DNA of 64,000 nt, from contig NZ_AP022582.1 of NCBI RefSeq assembly GCF_010731595.1, positions 1,984,001-2,048,000 on the forward strand, written 5' to 3'. The DNA is from Mycobacterium seoulense. Lineage in GTDB: Bacteria; Actinomycetota; Actinomycetes; Mycobacteriales; Mycobacteriaceae. Below, piece after piece: positions 1 to 8,918 of this stretch. Position 1 is the first letter of the stretch; every line of letters starts with the position of its first letter. The position numbers and the translations under genes were made by a program. The notes below the pieces were generated by a model. The model made no database searches and was not told the origin of the DNA. It worked only from the letters and a program-made list of their open reading frames with translations.

Positions 1-1167
1 CGCCTGCAGCCCGGCCCGCATCGAGTCGGGGTTGGCGTTGTAGGCGTCGTCGATCACCGTGACCCCGTCCGCGCGGGTGGTCACGTGCATGCGGTGCCGC
101 GACACGGGCCCGGCGTGCGCCAGCGCGGCGGCGACCTGCTCGGCGGTGGCGCCGCACTGCAGCGCGACGGCGCTCGCGCACAACGCGTTGGTGACCTGGT
201 GGTCGCCGTAGACGCCCAGCTGCACGTCGACCTCCACAGGACCTCGGCTGTCCATCGCGTGCAGGGTAAAGCGGGGCCTGGCCAGTTCGTCCAGCGACAC
301 TCCGTCGGCCCAGACGTCGCTGGGCCCCGAATCGGTGTGGCTGAACCGGCTGACGCGCACCACGCGCGCATCGGTGACGCGGGCCATCGCCGCCACGGCC
401 GGGTCGTCGAAGTTGAGGATCACCACACCGGACGATGGAACGGATTGGGGCAGTTCGGATTTGGTGCGCGCGATGGCTTCCCGCGAGCCGAACTCGCCCA
501 GGTGGGCGGTGCCGACGTTGAGGACGACGCCGATCGCCGGCCGGGCGATCTCGGCCAGCGCGGCGATGTTGCCGGGGTGGCGGGCCGACATCTCGAGAAC
601 GAGGTACTCGGTGCGGCGCGTCGCGCGCAACACCGTCCACGGGTGCCCCAGCTCGTTGTTGAACGACCCGGGCGGGGCCACCACCTCGCCCAGTGGCCCG
701 AGCACGGCGGCCACCAGGTCTTTCGTCGATGTCTTCCCCGACGAGCCGGTGATCCCGATGATGGTCAGCCCGCCCGCCACCAGCTCCGCGGCCACCGCCT
801 TGGCCAGCTTGGCCAGCGCCGCCAGCACCGCCGCGCCCGAGCCGTCGGAGTCGTGTTCGAGAACCCCGGCCAGGCCACCGTCGGGGCGGCCGTCGGTCCG
901 CGGTTGCGGGGACACCACGATGGCGGGCACCCCCACCGGCCGGGCGGCCAGCACCGCGACCGCGCCCGCCGCCACCGCCGCGCCCGCGTAGTCGTGCCCG
1001 TCGGCCCGCGCTCCCGGCAGCGCGAGGAACAGCCCGCCGGGGCCGACCGCGCGCGAGTCGAATTCGACTGTGCCCGTGACGCGGAGCTCTGCCGCGGCCT
1101 GTGGCGAGATGTCGGCCAGCGTGCCGCCCACGATGTCGGCGATCTCGGCGACGGTCAGGTCGATCAC
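1..1167 (-). CDS. murF: UDP-N-acetylmuramoyl-tripeptide–D-alanyl-D-alanine ligase MurF (3' end outside window)
   Basis: Cytoplasmic Mur ligase that adds D-Ala-D-Ala to UDP-MurNAc-tripeptide, the last soluble step of peptidoglycan precursor synthesis. The first 389 codons are present; the family is usually about 500 residues, so the C-terminal domain lies beyond base 1. The minus strand translates to an N-terminal uridine-binding domain followed by the ATP loop [12 protein letters not shown] near residue 133, typical of Mur ligases. The GTG start at 1167 overlaps the murE stop as GTGA, which implies translational coupling and fixes the start. It is the last visible gene of the dcw operon running mraZ to murF. 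Identity is confident from motif and position. Confidence 0.95.
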   Translation of the reverse strand, partial: MIDLTVAEIADIVGGTLADISPQAAAELRVTGTVEFDSRAVGPGGLFLALPGARADGHDYAGAAVAAGAVAVLAARPVGVPAIVVSPQPRTDGRPDGGLAGVLEHDSDGSGAAVLAALAKLAKAVAAELVAGGLTIIGITGSSGKTSTKDLVAAVLGPLGEVVAPPGSFNNELGHPWTVLRATRRTEYLVLEMSARHPGNIAALAEIARPAIGVVLNVGTAHLGEFGSREAIARTKSELPQSVPSSGVVILNFDDPAVAAMARVTDARVVRVSRFSHTDSGPSDVWADGVSLDELARPRFTLHAMDSRGPVEVDVQLGVYGDHQVTNALCASAVALQCGATAEQVAAALAHAGPVSRHRMHVTTRADGVTVIDDAYNANPDSMRAGLQA

Positions 1168-2753
1168 GGCCGCGCCCCCAAAGCTTTGAGGGCCGCGCCG
1201 AGCTCCACCCGGTCGTCGAAGGGACGGGTCTCGCCCCCGGCGCGCTGGCCGGTCTCGTGACCCTTGCCCGCGACCACCACGACGTCGCCGGGGCGCGCCC
1301 AGGCCACCGCGCGATCGATCGCGGCGCGGCGGTCACCGATCTCGACGACCTCGGCGTTGCCGCCGCGCGCCCCGGCCAAGATTTCCCGCCGAATGGCGGC
1401 GGGGTCCTCGCTGCGCGGGTTGTCGTCGGTGACGACGACGAAATCGGCCAGCTCCGCGGCGATCTCACCCATCGGTCGCCGCTTGCCCGCATCGCGGTCA
1501 CCGCCCGCCCCCAACACGACCGCGAGCCGGCGACCGGGGCGGCGCAGGTTGGCCAGCACCGAACGGAGCGCCTCGGGCTTGTGGGCGTAGTCGACCAGCG
1601 CGAGGAAATCCTGGCCGCAGTCGATCTCCTCCATGCGGCCGGGCACCCGGGTTTCCAGCAGCCCGGGCGCCGCCTGCTCCGGCGACACTCCCACCGAATC
1701 CAGAATCGCCAGTGCAACAAGGCAATTGGCGACGTTGTAACGCCCCGGCAGCCGGATGCCGACCCGGTGGCGCACGCCGGCGGGATCGATCGCGGTGAAC
1801 TGCTGCCCGCCGGCGCCCATCGGGATCACGTCCATGGCGCGCCAGTGCGCGGGCTGGCCGGCGACGCTGACGGTGATCGCGTCACCGGCCCGGGCGGCCA
1901 TGGCCCGCCCGGCGTCGTCGTCGATGCAGACCACCACCGTGCGGGCCCGCAGCGGCGACGCGGGGTCGAACAGCTTCGCCTTGGCCTCGAAGTAGTCGGC
2001 CATGGTCGGGTGGAAGTCGAGGTGGTCGCGGGACAGGTTGGTGAAGCCGGCCACCGCGAACCCGGTGCCGTCCACCCTGCCGAGCGCCAGCGCGTGGCTG
2101 GACACCTCCATGACGACGGTGTCCACCCCGCGTTCGGCCATCGCGGCGAACATGGCCTGCAGGGCGGGCGCCTCGGGAGTGGTCAGCGCGCTGGGAACGT
2201 CGGCGCCGTCGATGCGGATGCCGATCGTGCCGATCAAGCCGGCCGTCCGGCCGGCGGCGCGCAGCCCCGATTCGACCAGATACGTCGTCGTGGTCTTGCC
2301 GGCGGTACCGGTGATCCCGACGACCGTCACCCGCTCCGACGGGTTGCCGTACACCGTGGCGGCCAGCGAGCCCAGCACCGTGCGGGGCGCCGGGTGCACC
2401 AGCGTCGGCACGGCCGCCGCCGAGCCACCCATCTCCGCGACCCCGGCGGCGTCGGTGAGCACGGCGACGGCGCCGCGTTCGATAGCCTCGGCCGCGTAGC
2501 GGGCCCCATGTGTCGAGGCGCCCGTCAGCGCCGCGAACAGGTCGCCGGGCCGCACGTCCTGGGCGCGTAGCGTCACGCCGGTGACGGCCACGTCGGGAAC
2601 GGCGGTGTCCTCGTCCGCGGGTACCGCCCCGACCTGGGCCGCCAGCGCGGGCAGGCGCGTCCCCGCGCCGGCGCCTGGGCGCAAATCAGTGGGCACCGAC
2701 ACCACCTGTTCACACCTCCCTGCAGACGCCGCGTGATCCTCATGATCGGCCAT
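1164..2753 (-). CDS. murE: UDP-N-acetylmuramoyl-tripeptide synthetase MurE
   Basis: Adds meso-diaminopimelate to UDP-MurNAc-L-Ala-D-Glu in the cytoplasm. The 529 residues are close to the usual mycobacterial length (about 535). The ATP-binding loop GITGTAGKT lies at about residues 146–154, the central domain carries a [11 protein letters not shown] motif, and the C-terminal DNPRSEDP segment is the motif that selects diaminopimelate over lysine. The ATG start at 2753 gives a family-like N terminus. It is followed with a 4-base overlap by murF and lies downstream of pbpB across a 157-bp gap that contains a long inverted repeat, so it may be partly uncoupled from pbpB. Confidence 0.97.
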   Translation of the reverse strand: MADHEDHAASAGRCEQVVSVPTDLRPGAGAGTRLPALAAQVGAVPADEDTAVPDVAVTGVTLRAQDVRPGDLFAALTGASTHGARYAAEAIERGAVAVLTDAAGVAEMGGSAAAVPTLVHPAPRTVLGSLAATVYGNPSERVTVVGITGTAGKTTTTYLVESGLRAAGRTAGLIGTIGIRIDGADVPSALTTPEAPALQAMFAAMAERGVDTVVMEVSSHALALGRVDGTGFAVAGFTNLSRDHLDFHPTMADYFEAKAKLFDPASPLRARTVVVCIDDDAGRAMAARAGDAITVSVAGQPAHWRAMDVIPMGAGGQQFTAIDPAGVRHRVGIRLPGRYNVANCLVALAILDSVGVSPEQAAPGLLETRVPGRMEEIDCGQDFLALVDYAHKPEALRSVLANLRRPGRRLAVVLGAGGDRDAGKRRPMGEIAAELADFVVVTDDNPRSEDPAAIRREILAGARGGNAEVVEIGDRRAAIDRAVAWARPGDVVVVAGKGHETGQRAGGETRPFDDRVELGAALKALGARP

Positions 2754-2821
2754 GACACCCTACCGAGAGGCACCCGCCACCCAGGTGGCCTCGTCAATCG
2801 AGTGTGCGTCGAGGGCCTTCA

Positions 2822-2872
2822 GTGTGCGCGCAGGGCGGGATTCGGGCCCCGAATCCCGCCCTGCGCGCACAC
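2822..2872. repeat. Perfect 25-bp inverted repeat between pbpB and murE
   Basis: Two perfect 25-base arms (2822–2846 and 2848–2872) are separated by one base. Each arm has GTGTGCGCGCAGGG at its outer end and GATTCGGG at its centre. The motif AGTGTGCG also occurs just before it, near 2801. It lies 38 bp downstream of the pbpB stop and 68 bp upstream of the murE start on the minus strand. In RNA it would form a very stable hairpin without a U tract. It could be an attenuating or processing hairpin, a protein-binding palindrome, or a dispersed intergenic repeat; the sequence alone does not decide. Confidence 0.85.
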
Positions 2873-2910
2873 CCGACGCCGTCACCGCACGAGCGATGGT
2901 CTCCGGCCAG

Positions 2911-4977
2911 CTAGGTGGCCTGCAACGTCAGCGGCGGGCCGGGATCCGGCGAGAGGGGCACGTTCTCGCGCTGCATGAGCCAGCCGGCGATGTTGTGGAA
3001 CAGCGGGGCCGCCGAGTGGCCCGGCGTACCGTCCGCGTTGCGCTCCGGGTTGTCCATCATGATGCCGATGACGTAGCGCGGGTTGTCCACGGTGGCCATG
3101 CCGGCGAAGGTGATCCAGTAGACGTTGTCGAAGTAGCAGCCGCACGCGGGGTTGATCTGCTGCGCGGTCCCCGTCTTGCCGGCCATCTGGTAACCCGTCA
3201 CCGCGGCGGCGGGCCCGGTGCCCTGCTGGTAACCCATCGGATCGCGTTGCACGACGGCGCGCAGCATGTTGCGCACGGTCTGGGCCGTCTGCGGTGAAAC
3301 CACCCGCACCCCTTCGGGACGCGGCTCCTCGGTACGGGTCCCGTCCGGCGCGATGGTGGCCTTCACGATCCGCGGCGGTATGCGCACCCCGTCGTTGGCG
3401 ATGGTCTGGTACATGCCGGCCATCTGCAACAGTGTCATCGAAAGGCCTTGCCCGATAGGCAGGTTCGAGAAGGTGCTGCCCGACCACTGGTCGATGGGCG
3501 GCACCAGCCCCGCGCTCTCACCGGGCAGGCCCACGTTCGTGCGCTGGCCGAGACCGAATTTGCGGACCATGTCGTAGAAGCGTTCCGGGCCGACGCGCTG
3601 GGCGAGCATCAACGTGCCGACGTTGGAAGACTTTCCGAACACACCCGTGGTGGTGTAGGGCATCACGCCGTGGTCCCACGCGTCGTGGATGGACACCCCG
3701 CCCATCTGGATCGACCCGGGCACCTGCAGCACCTCGTCCGGATTGGACAGGCCGTACTCGATCACCGAAGAGGCGGTGATGACCTTGTTCACCGACCCGG
3801 GCTCGAAGGGTGAGGACACCGCCAGGTTGCCCAGCTGTTTGTCACCCTGACGCCCGATGTCCTGGGACGGGTCGAACGTGTTGTCGTTGGCCATGGCCAG
3901 CACTTCGCCGGTCTTCGAGTCCAGCACGACGGCCGAGACATTGTGTGCCCCAGAGAGATTCTTGGCCTGCTGGACCTGCTGCTGCACGTAGAACTGGATG
4001 TCGTCGTCGAGGGTGAGCTGGACCGTCGAACCGTTGACCGCCCGATGCCGGTTGCGGTAGCTGCCCGGGATGACGACACCGTCGGACCCACGGTCGTAGG
4101 TGACCGAGCCGTCGGTTCCGGACAGCACCGAATCCAGGGACTCCTCCAGCCCCAGCAGCCCATGACCGTCCCAGTCGATGCCGCCGACGATGTTGGCCGC
4201 CAACGATCCGCCGGGGTACTGCCGCAGGTCTTGTCGCTCCGAACCGACTTCGGGAAACTTGTCGGAGATGGCGCTGGCGACGGCGGGGTCGACGGCGCGC
4301 GCCAGATACACGAAGTTCTCGTCGCTTTGCAGCTTCTTCAACACGGTCGTCGAGTCCGGCTTGTTGCCCAGCCGGGTGGCGACCTCCTGGGCGATGTCCC
4401 GCAGCCGCTGCTGGGGATCGGGGGCCACCGAGTTCTTGTTCTTGGCCTCTTCCAGCTGCTTGCGAATCCTCTTGGGCTGGAACGTCAGCGCCCGCGACTC
4501 GGTGGTGAACGCCAGCTGATCCTTGTTCCGGTCGACGATGCTGCCGCGGACGGCCTTCTCGACGTCGGTGACCTTGAGCTGGCCCGCGGCCTGGGCGCGC
4601 AGCGATGGCGCGTTGGTGACCTGCAGGACGAACAACTGGACCGCCGCCACCACGATCAAGACCCCGATGGCCGCGTTGCCGGCCCGATGCCGGAAGACGA
4701 ACGACGCGCCGCGGCCGCCCGCCTGCACGAGTTGCCGGGTGCGCCGCTCCCGCGCCGAGTGCCCGGTCGCCACCGCGTCCGGCCGGTCGGCCGGGCGGGC
4801 TTTCCCGGCGTCCTTGGCTGGCTTGGATTTCCGGAACCTCTTCGGCTCCCGGACGTCCTGGCCTTTCGGTTGCTTCGCGCGCCGCTTCGGCTGGCGAAGC
4901 CCCTTGGGGTCCTGCGCCTTACCGGGACCGCGCGTCGGCTGCGACCGGCGGGTGCGCTTCGAGTCGCCGCGGCTCAC
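2911..4977 (-). CDS. pbpB: Septal peptidoglycan transpeptidase PbpB (FtsI/PBP3)
   Basis: Class B penicillin-binding protein that cross-links septal peptidoglycan in the divisome with FtsW. The 688 residues comprise a long basic, disordered cytoplasmic N terminus (about 100 residues rich in K/R/P), one membrane segment (AAIGVLIVVAAVQLFVLQV), a dimerisation domain and a transpeptidase domain with the catalytic SVNK (SxxK), SSN and KTGT motifs. There are no C-terminal PASTA repeats, as expected for the mycobacterial protein. The ATG at 4977 overlaps the stop of the upstream ftsL-like gene as ATGA, indicating coupled translation. Confidence 0.97.
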   Translation of the reverse strand: MSRGDSKRTRRSQPTRGPGKAQDPKGLRQPKRRAKQPKGQDVREPKRFRKSKPAKDAGKARPADRPDAVATGHSARERRTRQLVQAGGRGASFVFRHRAGNAAIGVLIVVAAVQLFVLQVTNAPSLRAQAAGQLKVTDVEKAVRGSIVDRNKDQLAFTTESRALTFQPKRIRKQLEEAKNKNSVAPDPQQRLRDIAQEVATRLGNKPDSTTVLKKLQSDENFVYLARAVDPAVASAISDKFPEVGSERQDLRQYPGGSLAANIVGGIDWDGHGLLGLEESLDSVLSGTDGSVTYDRGSDGVVIPGSYRNRHRAVNGSTVQLTLDDDIQFYVQQQVQQAKNLSGAHNVSAVVLDSKTGEVLAMANDNTFDPSQDIGRQGDKQLGNLAVSSPFEPGSVNKVITASSVIEYGLSNPDEVLQVPGSIQMGGVSIHDAWDHGVMPYTTTGVFGKSSNVGTLMLAQRVGPERFYDMVRKFGLGQRTNVGLPGESAGLVPPIDQWSGSTFSNLPIGQGLSMTLLQMAGMYQTIANDGVRIPPRIVKATIAPDGTRTEEPRPEGVRVVSPQTAQTVRNMLRAVVQRDPMGYQQGTGPAAAVTGYQMAGKTGTAQQINPACGCYFDNVYWITFAGMATVDNPRYVIGIMMDNPERNADGTPGHSAAPLFHNIAGWLMQRENVPLSPDPGPPLTLQAT

Positions 4978-6155
4978 CGGGGCACACCCGGTGTCACAAC
5001 GGGGCCCGGCGCCGCGGGCTGCGGCACGAGCACCGGAGCGACGGGAGCGACGGGAGCGGCGGGGACGATCCCTTGGGGAACCGCGGGCGCGCGTTGCACC
5101 GGAACCGGCACCTCCGCGGGTAACGGTGCGGGCACCTGCCCGGGCGGCGGAATGGGCAAGCCGCCCAGCGGGATCGGCACCTCGGCGGGCACCGGGGCGA
5201 GCGCGGGTCCCGGCGAGGGCGCGGGCAGCCCCGGTACCGGCGCACCCGGCGCGGGCAGGGCACCCGGCGCCTGCCCGAGGGCCGGCGCGCCCGGCAGGCC
5301 CGGCAGCTGGGGTCCGGCCGGTGCCAGGTGCTGGCCGCCCAGCGTCGACGATCCGTCCGGAGCGCGCAACAGCGCCTCGGGTCCCGAGCGCGCCGGCGGC
5401 GCCGCCACCGGGTCGGGTTGCACCCGGACCGGAACCTCCGCGGGAGGCGCCGGCGGCGCCACGGGCTGCGGCGGACCCTGCTCGGGGAGCTTGCTGTTCA
5501 GCGGCGGGGGCGGCACCCCGTCGGCCGGCTTGGGTGTGCCGACCACCACCCAGTTCCCGGACGGGTCCTGGACCAGATGCGCGGTGTCGCGCGTCGGGAT
5601 CATGCCCTGCTTGCGGGCCGCCTCGGCCAGCGCCGGCGCCGATTCCGCCTCGCGCACATCGCGTTCCAGCGCCTCCTTCTGCTGTTGCAGCAGCCGGGTC
5701 TTCTCCCGCGCGTGGCTCAACTTATACGAGCGCTCGGCGGAGTCCGTGGACAACCACAGCGTCAGGCCCAGCCCGACGCCGAGCGCGCCGATGACGAGCA
5801 CGACAAAGGGGACCTTGCTCGCCAGAGTGCGGGGCCGCAGATCGATCGCGGCCAGCCGGGCCGCCAAACGCTCACTCAGGCGAGGGCGAATAACTTTGGG
5901 CGCCTTGGCTTTCCGCGCCTTGGCGCGGGCCTTGGCCTGGCTGGTACTCTTGGGCCGCGCCGGCCGCTCGACCGGCCGGGCGATGGGACTGGTCTGCGGT
6001 CCGGACTTGGGCGCGCGGCTCTCGCGGGTGGGCGCCGAGGTCCGCCCGGGCCGGGGCCGTCGCACGGGGCCGGGATCGGCGGCCGAGCGCCTGCTCCGCC
6101 GGGCGGAACCGTCGCGTCCGCCGCGACGATTCGGCGTCTCCCGCTTTGCTTTCAT
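4974..6155 (-). CDS. Proline-rich FtsL-like septum-forming membrane protein (Rv2164c type)
   Basis: This gene sits in the ftsL position of the dcw cluster, between rsmH and pbpB. The 393 residues show a basic, R/P-rich cytoplasmic N terminus of about 130 residues, a single membrane segment ([20 protein letters not shown]), a short coiled coil rich in K/E/Q/R that matches the FtsL leucine-zipper region, and a tail of about 190 residues dominated by Pro, Ala and Val. FtsL proteins are normally near 100 residues, so the long Pro-rich periplasmic tail is an actinobacterial addition that may cross or contact the cell wall. The role as the FtsL partner of FtsB/FtsQ and PbpB is inferred from topology and position. 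It overlaps its neighbours by 4 bp on both sides. Confidence 0.85.
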   Translation of the reverse strand: MKAKRETPNRRGGRDGSARRSRRSAADPGPVRRPRPGRTSAPTRESRAPKSGPQTSPIARPVERPARPKSTSQAKARAKARKAKAPKVIRPRLSERLAARLAAIDLRPRTLASKVPFVVLVIGALGVGLGLTLWLSTDSAERSYKLSHAREKTRLLQQQKEALERDVREAESAPALAEAARKQGMIPTRDTAHLVQDPSGNWVVVGTPKPADGVPPPPLNSKLPEQGPPQPVAPPAPPAEVPVRVQPDPVAAPPARSGPEALLRAPDGSSTLGGQHLAPAGPQLPGLPGAPALGQAPGALPAPGAPVPGLPAPSPGPALAPVPAEVPIPLGGLPIPPPGQVPAPLPAEVPVPVQRAPAVPQGIVPAAPVAPVAPVLVPQPAAPGPVVTPGVPR

Positions 6156-7342
6156 GCGTCGCCCTTTCCGGTTGCCTGCTGGACCCGTTGCACAGCTCGT
6201 AGCCGCACCGCCGCGCTGCGGGGATTGCGTTCCACCTCGGCGGCGTCCGCACGCTCGGCGCCGTGGGTCAGCGACCGGAATAGCGGCTCGTGGCCGGGGA
6301 GTTCGACGGGCAGGTCCACCGGGGTACGCGAGGCGACCGCATCGGCGAACAACCGTTTGACGATCCGGTCTTCCAGCGATTGATAGGCCAGCACCACCAT
6401 GCGTCCACCGACGGCGAGCGCGTCCAGACCGGCCGGGATCGCGCCGCGCAACGAATCCAGTTCGTCGTTGACGGCGATCCGCAGGGCCTGGAAGGTCCGC
6501 TTGGCCGGATGCCCCCCGGTGCGCCGGGCGGGGGCCGGAATCGCCTGGTAGAGCAGCGCTACCAACTCCGCGGTCGACGTGAAGGGGGTGCGGGCGCGCT
6601 GGCGCACGATCTGTGTCGCGATGCGGCGCGCGAACCGTTCTTCGCCGTAGCGGTGCAGGATGTCGGCCAGCGCCGCCTCGTCGTAGGTGTTGAGGATGTC
6701 GGCCGCCGTCAAGGGCGACTCGGGATCCATCCGCATGTCCAGCGGCGCGTCCTGGGCGTAGGCGAAGCCCCGCTCGGCGCGGTCGAGCTGCATCGAAGAC
6801 ACCCCGAGGTCGAACAGCATCCCGTCAACCGATCCGGCTGTACCGTAACCGGATTCGGCCAGTGCCGCGGCGATGCCGTCGTAGCGGGTGTGCACCAGCG
6901 TGACCCGGTCGGCGAAAGGCGCCAGCCGGGCCCGGGCAATTTCCAGCGCGCTGGGATCGCGGTCGAGTCCGATCAGCCGCAGCCCCGGCAGGTCGGTCAG
7001 GAACCGTTCGGCATGCCCGCCGGCGCCGAGGGTGGCGTCGAGGAGGACCGCACCCGCGCCGTCGGCGTGGTTGCGGGTCAGCGCCGGGGTGAGCAGTTCG
7101 ACGCAGCGGTCCAGCAGGACGGGCACATGCCCGAAGTCCGGTGAATCGTCAACCACCGCAACACCTCCCCGGGTCGGGCCGAATGCCCCTGACCCCTCGG
7201 CGGCCCGGAGGGCCGGCGCCCTTGCATCGAGGTCCCTGTCCGAAGGCACGAACCTGGCGTTGGGGAAGTACGCCAGGGTCGGTTCGGGCAGAGGCCACGT
7301 TGCACGGGCATGCGCCTCAGATGATGTCGCCGAGTGCTTCAT
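6152..7342 (-). CDS. rsmH: 16S rRNA (cytosine-1402-N4)-methyltransferase RsmH (MraW)
   Basis: SAM-dependent methyltransferase that modifies C1402 of 16S rRNA in the ribosomal P site. Family signatures are visible: [15 protein letters not shown], the SAM-binding [33 protein letters not shown], and the C-terminal [13 protein letters not shown]. The ATG at 7342 gives 396 residues, the length I recall for the M. tuberculosis protein, and overlaps the mraZ end by 26 bp. A longer frame reaches an ATG at 7402, preceded by GGAG, but that would overlap mraZ by 86 bp, so I prefer 7342. Mycobacterial RsmH has an extra N-terminal segment before the methyltransferase fold, and it is present here. Confidence 0.93.
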   Translation of the reverse strand: MKHSATSSEAHARATWPLPEPTLAYFPNARFVPSDRDLDARAPALRAAEGSGAFGPTRGGVAVVDDSPDFGHVPVLLDRCVELLTPALTRNHADGAGAVLLDATLGAGGHAERFLTDLPGLRLIGLDRDPSALEIARARLAPFADRVTLVHTRYDGIAAALAESGYGTAGSVDGMLFDLGVSSMQLDRAERGFAYAQDAPLDMRMDPESPLTAADILNTYDEAALADILHRYGEERFARRIATQIVRQRARTPFTSTAELVALLYQAIPAPARRTGGHPAKRTFQALRIAVNDELDSLRGAIPAGLDALAVGGRMVVLAYQSLEDRIVKRLFADAVASRTPVDLPVELPGHEPLFRSLTHGAERADAAEVERNPRSAAVRLRAVQRVQQATGKGDA

Positions 7343-7748
7343 CGCTTGCCGCGGAGAAGTTCTCTTCGTGGGTCTGCTGGTAGTCCTGCCATGCCTGCGC
7401 ATCCCAGATCTCCAGGTAGTCGACCGCTCCGATCACCACGCAATCCTTGGAGAGGTTGGCGTAGCGGCGGTGGTCGGCCGACAACGTGATACGTCCCTGC
7501 GCGTCGGGATGCTGCTCGTCGGTGCCGGCGGCGAGGTTGCGCAGAAACGCACGGGCGTCGGGGTTGCTGCGGGAGGCCTTGCTCGCCCGGCGCGCGAGCT
7601 GCTCGAATTCCCCCCGCGGGTAGACGGCGAGGCTGTGGTCTTGGCTCTTGGTGACCATCAACCCCCCTGCCAGTGCGTCGCGGAACTTGGCGGGCAATGT
7701 CAGCCGCCCCTTGTCGTCGAGTTTGGGCGTGTAGGTGCCGAGAAACAC
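7317..7748 (-). CDS. mraZ: Transcriptional regulator MraZ
   Basis: AbrB-like DNA-binding protein of the nucleoid and first gene of the dcw operon. In E. coli MraZ represses its own operon by binding TGGGN repeats. The 143 residues contain two MraZ domains: the first begins [21 protein letters not shown] with the conserved DxKGR, and the second carries [13 protein letters not shown]. The GTG start at 7748 is preceded by GGAGGTGA at ideal spacing and yields exactly the usual mycobacterial length. An in-frame GTG at 7763 lies upstream of that ribosome-binding site and is less likely. A ladder of TGGGG boxes lies 47–71 bp upstream (7795–7819), fitting autoregulation. Confidence 0.96.
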   Translation of the reverse strand: MFLGTYTPKLDDKGRLTLPAKFRDALAGGLMVTKSQDHSLAVYPRGEFEQLARRASKASRSNPDARAFLRNLAAGTDEQHPDAQGRITLSADHRRYANLSKDCVVIGAVDYLEIWDAQAWQDYQQTHEENFSAASDEALGDII

Positions 7749-7784
7749 CAGCTCACCTCCCACTCGGGGTCACCCAAACACTGC

Positions 7785-7819
7785 AGCCACCATACCCCAC
7801 AATCCCCCACTTCGCCCCA
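7785..7819 (-). promoter_or_regulatory. MraZ-box array in the mraZ leader/promoter
   Basis: On the minus strand three TGGGG pentamers (7815–7819, 7805–7809, 7795–7799) are spaced exactly 10 bp apart, that is, with 5-nt spacers. A degenerate fourth copy (TGGCT, 7785–7789) continues the phase. This is the architecture described for E. coli MraZ operators (TGGGN with 5-nt spacers). A TAACTT hexamer at 7848–7853 could be the −10 element, which would place the boxes just downstream of the transcription start. The functional assignment is inference from the family; the repeat geometry is seen directly. Confidence 0.8.
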
Positions 7820-7961
7820 TTCCTGGAGTGTCGCGGCGTCGTTTTCCAAGTTACCTGCCACGTCCGGCCGCCCACACCCCCGGACGAAGCGTCCGGTGCT
7901 CACGCGGGACGCCCCGACAATCAGGTGAAAACTGCACTTCACAGCGCCTCGGAGCGGTGCG

Positions 7962-8029
7962 TGGGGCGAAGTGGGGGGCCTCAGTGGGGCCCGGTGGGGC
8001 TCAAGTCCTGCCTCGCAGCTCGGTTGGGG
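7962..8029 (+). promoter_or_regulatory. Second, oppositely oriented MraZ-box-like array
   Basis: Five TGGGG pentamers lie on the plus strand at 7962, 7972, 7985, 7995 and 8025. The first pair and the second pair each have a 10-bp period, and the last copy is 30 bp after the fourth and so in phase with it. The first pair shares TGGGGCGAAGTGGGGG with the minus-strand array at 7804–7819, so the two arrays form an inverted arrangement about 150 bp apart. No recognisable plus-strand gene follows within 880 bp. It may be an auxiliary operator that lets MraZ oligomers bridge the promoter; function is inferred. Confidence 0.55.
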
Positions 8030-8143
8030 CTCGATTCGGCGTCAAAACGGCATCGACGGCCCGGCGATCGCCGAGCTGCCGGGGTGTGTCTGTGATGATC
8101 GCGCCGGTCGCCGGGCGCGGCCGGCCAGGGACCGGGCATGAAA

Positions 8144-8170
8144 ACGGGATAGCCGATATGGCTATCCCGT
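8144..8170 (-). terminator. Intrinsic terminator after the DUF3040 gene
   Basis: A perfect 11-bp stem (ACGGGATAGCC, 8144–8154, with its complement at 8160–8170) encloses a 5-nt loop. On the minus strand it is followed by TTTTC. It lies 17 bp beyond the stop of the DUF3040 gene and upstream of the mraZ control region. A hairpin plus T-tract is uncommon in mycobacteria and makes this a good intrinsic terminator insulating mraZ from upstream read-through. Confidence 0.82.
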
Positions 8171-8186
8171 CGGGTTGGCGATGCCG

Positions 8187-8591
8187 CTAGTCGTCGAAGC
8201 GGCGACGAAACCGGTCTTCCATACGGCTGGTGAACGATCCCCCGCCACCCTTGGCGCGGCGCTGGCGCACCGACCCGGGCGCCGATCCTGGGTGGTCGGG
8301 CCGGCCGGACAACCGGGGACCCGTGATGGCGAACACCACGCCGCCGAACATCACGATGAATCCGAAGACGCTGAGAATCGGGAAGTTTCCGATCATGGTC
8401 GCTTTGAAGGCCACGCCGGAAACCAACATTGCCAGTCCGATGACGAACAGCGCCGCGCCCTGCAGGCGGCGGCGCGCGGTGGGTGCACGGAACCCTCCGC
8501 CGCGGACGCTCGACGCGAATTTGGGATCTTCGGCGTAGAGAGCGCTCTCGATCTGATCGAGCATCCGCTGCTCATGATCGGAGAGTGGCAT
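8187..8591 (-). CDS. DUF3040 membrane protein (Rv2169c type)
   Basis: A 134-residue protein beginning MPLSDHEQRMLDQIE, the hallmark start of DUF3040 proteins, followed by a soluble stretch and two adjacent membrane segments (AALFVIGLAMLVSGVAF and FPILSVFGFIVMFGGVVFAI). The C-terminal tail is basic and Gly/Ser-rich. The ATG at 8591 is preceded by GGAGG at good spacing and matches the mycobacterial length; an earlier in-frame start at 8636 lacks such a site. The role is unknown; the family is widespread in Actinobacteria, often near division genes. It is probably a single-gene transcript ended by the terminator at 8144–8170. Confidence 0.88.
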   Translation of the reverse strand: MPLSDHEQRMLDQIESALYAEDPKFASSVRGGGFRAPTARRRLQGAALFVIGLAMLVSGVAFKATMIGNFPILSVFGFIVMFGGVVFAITGPRLSGRPDHPGSAPGSVRQRRAKGGGGSFTSRMEDRFRRRFDD

Positions 8592-8918
8592 TCGTCCCTC
8601 CTTGCCGACAGTCTGGCGCGTAACCATCGATAGCACGCGGATGTCCCGTTGCGGGGCAACTAATTGAATGATACGAGGTCATTCTGCGCCATACCACTGG
8701 TTCGGTGGCGATTCTATCCCGGCCGCGGCCCCGCCCCCAGCCGAGCCGGAACGGCCGTGCGCTACAACCGGCTTCCGCCCGTGGTGGCTCGTGGGTTCGT
8801 TGCCGCGACCGCCCGTCAACCATCCTCACCCGGGTCCGATAATGGCGGTGAGGGCTGGGGGCGCGCGAAACCCCGGCGCACAGCAACACCCGGGCACGGA
8901 CGAGGAGGACACCGCGAG
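8592..8918. promoter_or_regulatory. 327-bp divergent intergenic region
   Basis: The region lies between the divergent DUF3040 and GNAT genes. On the minus strand a TATCAT hexamer (8669–8674) could be the −10 for the DUF3040 gene, and it sits inside a GAATGA/TCATTC inverted repeat (8666–8684). On the plus strand GATAAT (8838–8843) could serve the GNAT–lppM transcript. Both are motif-level guesses. An open frame continues upstream of the GNAT start through this region but shows no resemblance to the family. Confidence 0.45.

Larger units (their letters stand above)
7749..8186. other. 438-bp intergenic control region upstream of the dcw operon
   Basis: No coding sequence is supported here. The region contains the two TGGGG arrays, a short inverted repeat (CCGGAC…GTCCGG, 7880–7896), a candidate −10 for mraZ (minus strand, 7848–7853) and the terminator of the upstream DUF3040 gene (8144–8170). 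Transcription of mraZ most likely starts inside it. Confidence 0.7.

Noticed and set aside
3943..6360. An 805-codon plus-strand open frame across pbpB and the ftsL-like gene, and similar long antisense frames elsewhere
   Set aside because: GC-rich DNA leaves antisense frames open; the translation is low-complexity Arg/Gly/Pro sequence without any recognisable domain, and the minus-strand genes are clear.
8666..8684. GAATGA/TCATTC inverted repeat as an operator
   Set aside because: Arms are six bases with a seven-base spacer; it overlaps a −10-like hexamer and is too weak to call on its own.
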